Of a DNA stretch of 64,000 nt, positions 55,401 to 64,000 are shown piece by piece (positions within the stretch are counted from its first letter, which is position 1; every line of letters begins with the position of its first letter). The stretch is from Heterotrichella gracilis (lineage: Eukaryota > Sar > Xanthophyceae > Tribonematales > Xanthonemataceae): assembly GCA_032358255.1 (NCBI GenBank), contig JAULBX010000670.1, positions 62,001 through 126,000 of the forward strand, in the 5' to 3' direction. The notes beneath the pieces are model-generated. The model had not been told where the DNA came from. It saw nothing but the letters and a program-made list of their open reading frames with translations, and did no database searches. A program made the position numbers and the translations under genes.

Positions 55401-56982
55401 TGGCAGGCAGCTACCTGCCAGAAGAGTGGAGATGCTTGTTGAGCTGGCACAGAGCCTCAAGGCAGCACGAGCCAGGCAGGCTGACTCAGACGTTCCAATG
55501 GTTCATGATCAACGAGAGGGAGGTGGTGAAGATGAGATGGAGCACGACTGGGAGGATGCACCAGCAGGTGAGTCTCAGAGTACTGCAGCTGCGATACCAT
55601 GGTTGCGGTTTCCAGTGTAAACGGTTTCAGATTAAATGTGTTGACAATTGCAAGGCTCTCACCAGGCATTATTTTCATTGTCAATGGTTGGATATCACAG
55701 ACCAGGTGCATGAGTGGTAGCAGTGCCACCTGGGTACTTTATTTTGCTCCTGTGCAGGTGCCAATGATTCTGGTACCGTTTTATATCTATCTTGATGCAA
55801 TCTTGTATAGCAGGGATTTTCTCAATTGATAATTATCCACTGATGGAAAATTGATGTTGTTGCCAGATTCTGCAATGCTGTATGAGTGTAATTCCTGCAG
55901 TAATCAGAGCCCGTACTTGAGGCCAGTGCATTCATTTTGCGGTATAAGGGGACCCCCGTGGCAGGTGCCTGCCAGCAGGCCAAAAGTGGTGCGTGCGCCC
56001 AATGCCTGGCCTGCTACCTGAACAAGACCACAATCCCAGACAATTCATAACCCCTTTCCCATTGCGCATGACCTGTCCAAACTTGCAACCTTCTCCCCAA
56101 TTGTGTCCGGTCAGCAACCATGCCTCCATTTTATGTGCAGCACTGGGCACAGCGTCTGCAGCCAACCTCCCCAGGGATTCCGGCCACTCAGAGCTCGTGA
56201 GTGGAGGGGTGAGCAGTGAGCTTGAGCATGACACCTTGGAGGTGTTGGCTAGCATGAGGCAGGCAGCCCTGGACAGCGGCAAGGATGGAGGCAGCATGCC
56301 ACTTGGCCATGGAGCTGAACGCAGCCACTGTGGGGTTGGCATGACCTCTGCAAGCGAGGGTTGTGACATGAGCAGGCTGGCTGAGGAGGACACAGAGGGT
56401 CAGGATTCTCATGCCCAGGTAAGCACCAGAGAGCAGCTTATATTGGAGCAAATGTCACCCAGCATTGCTTTAGCTTCATCTACAAAAAATGGGCGACTGT
56501 GGCTGTCATATTTTGTATTGATTAAATCACTGCTGGCAGAAAAGTCCTGGACCAGTCTTGCAAGTCTCATACTGAATTGCAGGACCATTGTGTCACAGTG
56601 ACTGTTGAGCCACAATCGCTTTATAGAGAACGGGGCATTGCAAATGTAAAAGCCAAACGGTTTGTGTGCTGACCATTGCTGTGTTCGATGGTTGTCCTAC
56701 ATAAAGCAATTGCTTGTTGCTGGGGTGCAGGTTGGAGATGAAGGCTCAGACCATGTGGTGCCTGTGCACACCAGCACTACAGCGCTGCCAGCCAGGGAGG
56801 TCGACCACGCAGGTCTACCTCCACCTGATGACGAGCACACAGCAGACTCACACGCAGGCCGCCCTCGCCAGGCTGCTGCAGCAGCTGTTTCAGTGGATGC
56901 TGGTCAGGTGCTTGGCAAGGCATCGGGGCCAGCCTGGCAGCAGGATGCTTTTAGCAGCCGCAGGACCTCGTTGAATACCTGA
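52422..56982 (+). CDS. HMG-box domain protein
   Basis: Eight exons (52422-52673, 53192-53374, 53779-53920, 54304-54503, 54794-55033, 55300-55567, 56141-56418, 56731-56982) join in phase to 604 residues. A single HMG-box-like domain (about 231-287) spans the exon 4/5 junction: GFTAFGLEMRD, then PDATPADVEKAVGQRWAALL and RHYTEFAARVRK, preceded by a Gly/Lys-rich basic arm. The pattern F-x-x-F-x-x-E-x-R ... G-x-R-W ... Y-x-x-x-A is typical of boxes that bend DNA. A basic RGLRQRRRPR patch and acidic stretches (EEEDADE, GEDEMEHDWED) follow. The rest is low-complexity Pro/Ser/Ala. It is probably a nuclear chromatin or transcription factor. Exons 2-3 are less certain because they are low-complexity. 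Confidence 0.68.
53394..53424. repeat. Degenerate telomere-like TTTAGGG/TTAAGGG motif after the HMG-gene exon 2 donor
   Basis: Four to five TTAGGG-like units starting about 20 bp into the intron. Confidence 0.8.
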
Positions 56983-58837
56983 ACATGGGATCAGGGCACA
57001 GATCTAGCTTTTTAAAAAATCCATTCAAGGACAGACATTTGAATGCGCAATTCCATATCAAACTCGACTTGATCGGATGAATAGGGCAACCAAGTGGGGT
57101 GGGAGCAATTGGGAGCAGGGATGAAATCCATGGTTCATGCTTATTATGTGTGCACATTTGTACAATGCACATTCTATGCAAGGCCCAAAATTTACTGGCC
57201 CAGAAAAAGAATGATTGGCAAAAGATTGTCCCAGGAACCTGAGGTTTGCTCCACAGCAGGATGTGCGCAACTATTTTACTAGTAGGATGTGCGCAACAAT
57301 TTTGTAGTACAGACACTTGACGCCTGTACACCAAGGTACAATCAGCTACATCCAGAGCAACCATTTTCATGCACAATTAGCAACATTTCTGCAATTGCGC
57401 ATGAATGCCCTTAGGGCGTCTAATTGATCATCTTTCTCTTTCGCTGTGCTCATATAGCTGCATTACTAGTACTTTTTTCAAATTGGGTAGAAATGCGCAG
57501 TAGCGGCAGTGTGATCCTTTGGTATGCCTATCAATAGAAAACAGATAGGTACCACTTCAGACCTGATTTGCGTGTGATTCGAGTGGCAGTATTGTAGTGA
57601 CATCAGAAGCATGCTTTTCACTCAAAACTATCCGTCAGCAGCATGATTCTCTACTAGACTGAGTGTCCCAGCACCTGCGCCAATAGTGCATGTAGTGATC
57701 CGTTTGCCATAGTTGTTTTTATTACGTAGTCATCGCTGTGACAAGATGTACAATGTGCATCCAGCAGGGAATTGCATGGAGCAGTTCATAGTACTATCGA
57801 CGACAGCGCGGCATTGCATTGATTATAGTACCCGAGGGTACTGAGGCAAGGTTGACTCACCTGGACTCACAGGTTGTATCCACACATGATGCGGGCAGTC
57901 TTTGGTGCTCTTGTTGGTTGACTAGCAGAATGTACATGCAGCAGCATTGCGCGCCTTGATAGACCGAGTAATGCGTGCTGGACTGTACTAGAACATGGTG
58001 GATAAAGTGCAACCTGCAGTGCATCCATTGGCATTGCATGAGGGATGTGTGCATCATTAAATGTATTAGAGTACATGCCATCCCAAATGTAATTGGTTAT
58101 CATGGCTTGGTAATTGTCCATTTTCTACTGGCGTTGAGGCCAACGTTTGCTACCTGGTAGGTGGTCCACTGGCTTCTTAGATTCATCCTGAATGGCATGA
58201 TTGCCGCTGGAATGCATTCAAATGGCTTGCAGGCATGGATAATTCTGTCATCAAACCTGCCCCTCTCTGTGACTAACTGTACATTTTTAGAGCACAGTGC
58301 TTAGGGACGTTGCGCACCTCGAGAAAATTCACTCATATTGCCAATGTGGCATTGATTTTCAGCTGTAGAGCTCATATTAAAGAGCTTGAACACTAGTGCA
58401 AGTGTGAACATTGGCATGTTGGCTTGTCTCTTGGTGTTTTACGCAACGACAAGATTACAATATACCGCACGGTAAATTCTCACACGTGTGACAATAACAT
58501 CAATTGCACATGCATGGACCATAGATTGCACATTGGCCAGCAGTAAGGCTGTTCTTATGCAAATACAGCTTAGCATACATGAGCAGGGCTTGCAGATGTT
58601 ACCCGCAAAGGCCCTGTGGCATATCATGGGCCTTCACGGGTATGATGTCAGACTAGCCTAGTAACGGCTTCAGCGCACATTGCAAACTAGCATGTTTCAT
58701 GGTGAGCAAAGCGTCAACTGAGAGGTTAAACCATATGGTGGTGCAGTTCACAGCACAATCAACTGAGCAACTTGCCACATGTGTTTCACAAGCGTAATAC
58801 ACAACTGTAGGTAGCCAAGAATCCTTGTCTGCGCTTC
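56983..58837. other. Intergenic region, HMG-box gene to secreted-protein gene A
   Basis: 1.9 kb between convergent stops, AT-richer than the genes. A 25-bp near-exact tandem duplication (AGGATGTGCGCAAC core) lies near 57260-57300. No gene supported. Confidence 0.4.
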
Positions 58838-60397
58838 TCACTGGCTGGTAATTGCCCACTGGCCCAGAATGTCTGTGATCAGCTTCTTATCCGCGGGGTT
58901 GGTGATCTTGTTCAGGTCGGCTTGGGTGCACATGGCGCGGTGGTTTGACGCTGTGCATTTGAAGTCAACGTGGTTGAACAAGCCAGATGGGTCGTACTTG
59001 CACTCTATTTTGTCGGCAGTGAAGATGTTGTCGTTCAAGCTGCACGTGAAGCTTGCCTGGCTGGCACCGTTGGTCTTCAGGGTGCACTCCAAGTCGTTGC
59101 CATTCACCTGTGCAGAGTGTCAAGAGCAAGGTTATACAAAGGACCCACTGATCCATCTCACATGGACAATGTATCAGTGCATTGTGGAGTGTGCACAGGT
59201 GTAATGGGAGCCTCACATGGCACTTGTGCCTCAGGCCTTAGGAAATATATTTTATAGTGGCGCATAATTGCCTGGCAGGCACTGAGTGTTCCACTGCCAA
59301 GAGAACTTTTGTGAAAGTGACTGCGCGCAACAGTTGACATGGTTGGGCATGAGTACTCAGCAAAAATATTGCTGACACTGTGCATGCAATAGCATCGCAC
59401 ATGCACAAAGCGCATCTTTCAATCCTGCATCACGATGGTGCCCAAGCATGATCCATGCATAGCGCAGGAGCTATCCTACAGGTTACGCTATGCTTCACCC
59501 TGCCAGCTGTTGCAACATACCTTGCTGCAGTTGTCTGCCAGGACATTTCTGGGCTGCGCGGGGCTCTGCAGCAGCCTGCGCGCTGTTGCCACGTCAGCGC
59601 TGCCACTCTCTAGCGCTGAGGCTCCCAGGCACAGCTGCATGGATCAGTTGCGCACAGTCAGATCGCAAGGTTGCATTGAAACAAAGTGTCCATTGAGTTC
59701 ACATGTGCACATCGGTGAGAGCAGTGTACCAATAGTCTGATAACAAGTAATTTCTGAGGTTATCAGCTATTCCTTAAACCCTAATTCTAAACCCTAAACC
59801 TAAATCCCTTAACCCGCAGGGGCCCAGCCTAGGAAGGGACTTGGGCCCTTAGGCTCAGTTCTTGAGTGTAGGGTTTTTAAGTGTAGCCTTGCAGGGCTTT
59901 GGAGCTCTTTTGGTGGCACGATTCGTGGGCGCTTACAGTTTACAGTAAATTAGGGTTAGGATTGGCCTTGCAAGTTTTTATGGTTGCTCACGCAGCGCTC
60001 AGGGTTGCCCTTGCAGGTTTAGGGGGGATCTGTAGCTTGGCAACTAGGTAACTCGGTAACCAAACAGACTCTGAATCGGATGGCATGGCAAGCGCTTGAG
60101 CCCTGGGGGCTATGGACATGTGAGTGCGTACATGTGGGGGAATTTCAAATCAGAAGCAGTGGCACTGCTTCTAACCATCCACGGCATTGCTACATGTCAC
60201 GGATAGCCACTATACTTGAGGGATATAATATGCATGCTTGCTCCAAAGCTTTGGGTTGGTGCAGCTAATATACAGACTGGCCTGTCTGGCAGCCTGTCTG
60301 GCCAAGTGCTGGAAGACTAGTGTTCACAGTGCTGATTACATACCGCACACACAAGCAGGCACCCTGCAACGGCAAAAGACGCCCTCCTGCCAGCCAT
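58838..60397 (-). CDS. Small secreted six-cysteine protein, paralogue A
   Basis: Unrecognised family. Three phase-0 exons (60344-60397, 59521-59634, 58838-59107) give 145 residues. Residues 1-25 are a clear signal peptide: basic MAGRRAS, hydrophobic VAGCLLVCALCLG, then ASA before LESG as a likely cleavage site. ARRLLQS follows, a possible dibasic processing site. The mature part has six Cys (DNCSK, LECTL, FTCSL, IECKY, FKCTAS, AMCT), enough for three disulphides, and ends LNKITNPADKKLITDILGQW and AITSQ. Exon 3 pairs with paralogue B exon 3, same length (270 nt). Extracellular or vacuolar location is likely. It could be a defence peptide, cell-wall protein or inhibitor; I cannot say which. Confidence 0.82.
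59773..59815. repeat. Degenerate telomere-like CCCTAAA array in intron 1 of paralogue A
   Basis: AACCCTAATTCTAAACCC followed by further CCTAAA and CTTAACCC units. Single TAGGG-type words continue to about 59965. Confidence 0.75.
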
Positions 60398-61375
60398 TTT
60401 GCTCTATGTCCACGCTTGACGTTGCTGGGTCGGTCGTTGCACTGCCGGAGCTGTATGCTACAGAAACTGGCCCAAGCTGGTCTACACAATGTTCACCTCA
60501 ACGTTGACGTTGCTCATTGGCATGTAGCTTTTCGTTACCGCATAAGGGAGCAGTGCACCAGCTATTAACCTTCGCGTTTGCAACGTTGTGGCCGCTCTTC
60601 ATGAGCTGTGAATTCGACTGTCATTCACTGGGCCTGCCTGGCAGCCACAATGCAGTCAAGTGTGCAGCCAAGTGTGCAGCTGATATATCCTCTCCTGAGC
60701 AGCAGTTACGATTTGCCTGTTCCATGTGTTTGTCGCACACTTGACAGGGTTGTTGCCAATTTAAACGTGTACATTTAACAGCATCCAGTCATCCTGAGGC
60801 ATACTGAATGCTGTATCTACATAGCCTCATTGTGACAGCATAATGGCAATTTAAGATGGTCCAATTCATTGAGGCATCTGCTTTTTCGCTCCATTTTATG
60901 GATGTGGTAACATAATGGCCCTGTTAAAATGTGTTGCAGTGCACTTGGCATTGTGTTGCAGTGCAATGGCTACACAACTGAAGGGAGCTTCAGTTGTCGA
61001 TATATCACAACACCAAAGTAAGATTACAAGTAAAATCGCATAATGTCAATTGAACTGGAAAAACACAGCCGCTGCACCAACACTACAGCACTGCGCATCT
61101 AGCTTTACTTGCCACAACGCTCAGCGCTGTCCCAAGAAAGAATGCTTTTAGTTGCCACAGATATACACTGTACATAAAAGTAGATCAGATGCATATCACT
61201 TGCCCCACGGCCTCAGCCTGCTTGAAAGGCCCATTGCCCATGCATTTTCTGCCACCGCATGCACACTGCGCAATCTGCACAATGCACTCTATACTGTCAG
61301 CATGTGGATAATCTCTTGAACTTAATTGCAGATCTTTTGAACTTAATTGCAGTCCTACTATTGTTGACCCACGGT
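60398..61375. other. Spacer between secreted paralogues A and B
   Basis: 978 bp; should contain the promoter of A and the 3' UTR of B. Holds a 19-bp direct duplication (TTGAACTTAATTGCAG core) near 61316-61352. No gene supported. Confidence 0.4.
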
Positions 61376-63081
61376 CTACTGGCTGGTAATAGCCCACTGG
61401 CCTAGAATGTCAGTAATCAGCTTCTTATCCGCGGGGTTGGTGATCTTGTTCAGGTCGGTTGGGGTGCACATAGCGCGGTGGTTTGACGCTGTGCATTTGA
61501 AGACAACGCTGTTGAACACGCCAAAAGGATCATATTCGCACTTGATGTCGTCATCACTGAAGATGTCTTCATCCAGCTCGCATTTGAAATCCGACCCGCT
61601 GGCACCTTGACCCTTCAGCGTGCACTCCAAATCGGAACTTTTCACCTGCAACAATAGGTTCTTTGTTTGTAGTAGAGCATAGCACCCACACAAGAGACAG
61701 CAGTATGGACAACAAACCACAGAGCAAATCCATGTACGTTGACATGGTTGACGGTAATTTCTGATTTCAAAAAATTAGTGCAGTTTGGAGGTTTCCATAA
61801 TTTGCTGACAGTGTGCACAGCTATAATCATCGTAATTGTTGCGCATAGATACGTAGAGTAAATAGACAGGTCACAAACCACAATGTCATGCCACAAAGTC
61901 TTGAAACTTCCCATGCGCACACATGACTGCCTGGACACTGAGTGCGTCAAACTGAAAGCATTGCAAAGCAACTGCAGTGGACAGGTGCGCACTTGCTGTC
62001 GCTGATTGCACATCCTAACTTAGACTGATGATGCCGCTGTGCATTGTGAAATAACTTTGTAGGAATCGTGCGCTTCCTGCACAATGTGTCATGGACCTCG
62101 GGATCCCAGTGCGTGCGCTTCTACTAGCTCAAGGTTCTCATAATGGTGTGCACTGTTGGTGCATCCGAGGCAGAACCCTTTACCTACCCGAATCCATGAT
62201 GGGCAGACTGGACTACCTCGGTAATCATGCTCATGCTACAGTTCCACCCCAGGTCCTCCCCTCTTCCTGCCACATACCTTGTTGCAATTGTCTGCCAAGA
62301 CGTTGGTGTTCGCCCCCATAGGGGTGGTCTGTGTTGGGCCCTGCAGCAGCCTGCGCACGGCTGCCACGTCAGCGCTGCCAGTCTCCAGTGCAGAGATTCC
62401 CAGGCACAGCTGCATGTATCAGCGCAGAGTCAGGTCTCCAAGTAAAAACATTTATATATATTTAATGCAGTTTCAGTGTACTGGAGTGGGTGAGAGAAAA
62501 CGGCAGTGAGTAATTTTCTATCTATAGCCAACCCACGGGATGCACAGTGTCACTGATGCTGTTGAATATCAAGTCAACATGACCCTAAGCGAGGGTCATG
62601 GCAGCATTAGGGCGGCAGATCAATCCTTAGGGTTGGGACCTGGCATGGTACATCTATTTTAGGTTTCAGTACTGAGTGACAGCAAGGGAGTTTAAACAGC
62701 GTTTTACATCAGACTGGCAATGCTGCTCAACCCACATGGGCTTCATTGTTGCGCACTGGTGTTCAACACTTTGCCAGCCACTCATCACTGCCCAGTGTGA
62801 GTATTTTGAACATAATATCCACACTGGATACATGGAGGGGCAGTACTGAATATAATGCTACATGGATTGATGAGAATGCAGAGTCACACAAAGCCTGGAC
62901 CGTGCGTGGGGCCTGGGGCCGTGCATGGGAAACCCCGAGGGTTCTGTCGCCAGGCCCAAGAAGTGCTCGCCACAAGGTTGGGCAAGTTGGAACACTGCAC
63001 GAGTAAACTAGTACCACTTACCGAGCATACAAGCAGAAAGCCAACACCCATTACGGCAAAAGAAGCCCTCTTGCCTGCCAT
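61376..63081 (-). CDS. Small secreted six-cysteine protein, paralogue B
   Basis: Same three-exon, phase-0 structure as paralogue A: 63022-63081, 62278-62409, 61376-61645, giving 153 residues. Signal peptide MAGKRASFAVMGVGFLLVCS plus LCLGISA, likely cut before LETG. VRRLLQG follows, then a six-residue or so insertion relative to A (TTPMGAN). The same six mature Cys occur (DNCNK, LECTL, FKCEL, IKCEY, FKCTAS, AMCT). The last 41 residues differ from A at only two positions, while the first 48 of exon 3 match at roughly half. The middle is more acidic than in A (ELDEDIFSDDDIKCEYD). Confidence 0.83.
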
Positions 63082-64000
63082 ATTGCCCTCGTCTATGTGT
63101 AACGCTTGCTGGTGTCGATTCTGACTCCCTTGCACAGGGAATTCAACACAGTGAATGTACAAGCGACCACTCGTTGATGCTCAACAACGCAAACTCTAAC
63201 AACTTCGTTAAGAGGCAAGAACAGGTCAATTTGTTGCTCGCTGAGGAAGCACTCTCTTTATATAGTTCCAAAGTCCGGCTTGGCCCTAGTACTGTTGCTT
63301 TTAACAGGGCCCCTGCCAGGCAGCCAGGATGCAGCTGGTAATTGCTCAGACTCAGTTGCTTGCAGCAGGTACTCAGCATGTTGCGATAACGCTGTCATTA
63401 ATGCATTGCATGTGTAGATTGGTTGTCAATCGTTGGCAAAAGATGCAGATATCTAAGGTGTGAGTGTCTGGATTGGGCCGCGTATATGCAAGTTACACAT
63501 GGGTAATGCTCAGACCGTGGATTCAAGCAGTGTGTTGGCCTGTGCATCCCTCTCAACACAATTGCATGATGAAGTGAAAAGGTCTTGAGCTGCAAACCCA
63601 TGTTCTCATGCTGAACCGCTGGTGAAACTTTCACAGTATTCTTAGCTGGCAACCTAGCAGCTTGGAGAACTGTTACAACAGAATTTCATGGCTCAGATTG
63701 GGGTGGCAACCTAGACCTGCACCTTGTTCTGCCTTCTTTCACGCCACATCATAGGATTCCAGAGCATGGCTCTCAGCGCTGGGTGCGCCTGTCCATCCAT
63801 CTTGACAGGCCTTGAGTAAGCCTTTGCAGGTGGTGCTACCATGGACAGGCGCGGCATGCCCTGTAATACCCTAGCGTAGGGTTCTTGGACAGGCACGGCA
63901 TGTAATCCTTGTTTGCTAGGATAATGGCCTTGCGTAGGGTTGGTTCAGGTTGCCCATGGTGTCAGAAGGTCCCTCCCACCAGTGCATCTGCTAGTTGCAT
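63082..64000. other. Region upstream of paralogue B to the window end
   Basis: 919 bp; promoter of paralogue B on its left side. A 16-bp repeat GGACAGGCGCGGCATG / GGACAGGCACGGCATG lies at 63843-63858 and 63887-63902. A minus-strand frame of about 60 codons at 63711-63896 has no recognisable content. Confidence 0.4.

Noticed and set aside
59434-59740. Frame on the + strand over the second exon of secreted gene A
   Set aside because: It is the complement of the minus-strand exon 59521-59634, which is conserved in the paralogue and flanked by proper splice sites.

Overview
This is nuclear DNA of an intron-rich green alga. The proteins are of the green-plant type: a FLOE/DUF1421 protein, a TIME FOR COFFEE-like protein, a stand-alone PITH protein of the Arabidopsis At3g04780 kind and a plant-like ATG101. 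Most genes have many short GT-AG introns, and TTTAGGG/CCCTAAA (plant and algal telomere type) motifs lie scattered in introns. A trebouxiophyte such as a Coccomyxa or Chlorella relative fits best, but that placement is inference. I see no transposon, virus-like element, CRISPR array, rRNA or tRNA that I can support.

Layout. 1-1371 (-) is the 5' part of the SRP receptor alpha gene. 1752-3065 (+) is ATG101, followed 27 bp later by an intronless protein tyrosine phosphatase (3093-4061 +). 4487-5351 (-) is a PITH protein. 5934-7891 (+) is mitochondrial ribosomal protein uL15m. 8499-10630 (-) is a type II peroxiredoxin. 11055-11387 (+) is an IF1-like F1-ATPase inhibitor. 12255-24043 (-) is a 19-exon gene for a Tudor-like/TFIIS-central/SPOC protein with a long P/Q/RGG tail. 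24441-27489 (+) is a FLOE homologue with a Q16 tract. 29121-35315 (+) is MSH5. 36904-39673 (-) is TIC-like. 40951-43282 (-) is FAM185A-like. 43962-50145 (+) is COG2. 50970-51572 (+) is a weakly supported small gene. 52422-56982 (+) is an HMG-box protein. 58838-60397 and 61376-63081 (both -) are two tandem paralogues of a small secreted six-cysteine protein that I do not recognise.

Most of these are unrelated housekeeping or regulatory genes, not a cluster. Several pairs are divergent from 380-680 bp shared promoter regions (SRPRA/ATG101, PITH/uL15m, Prx/IF1, SPOC/FLOE, FAM185A/COG2). For most genes I joined exons by hand at GT/AG sites; the joined reading frames stay open and in phase. Exceptions are noted in the entries (ATG101 start, small candidate genes).

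The most interesting items are the secreted paralogue pair with a sharp conserved 3' block, a double long hairpin inside an intron of the SPOC gene, the ATG101-phosphatase pair that could share one mRNA, a tandem duplication that gives COG2 a decoy splice acceptor, and telomere-like motifs sitting next to splice sites.
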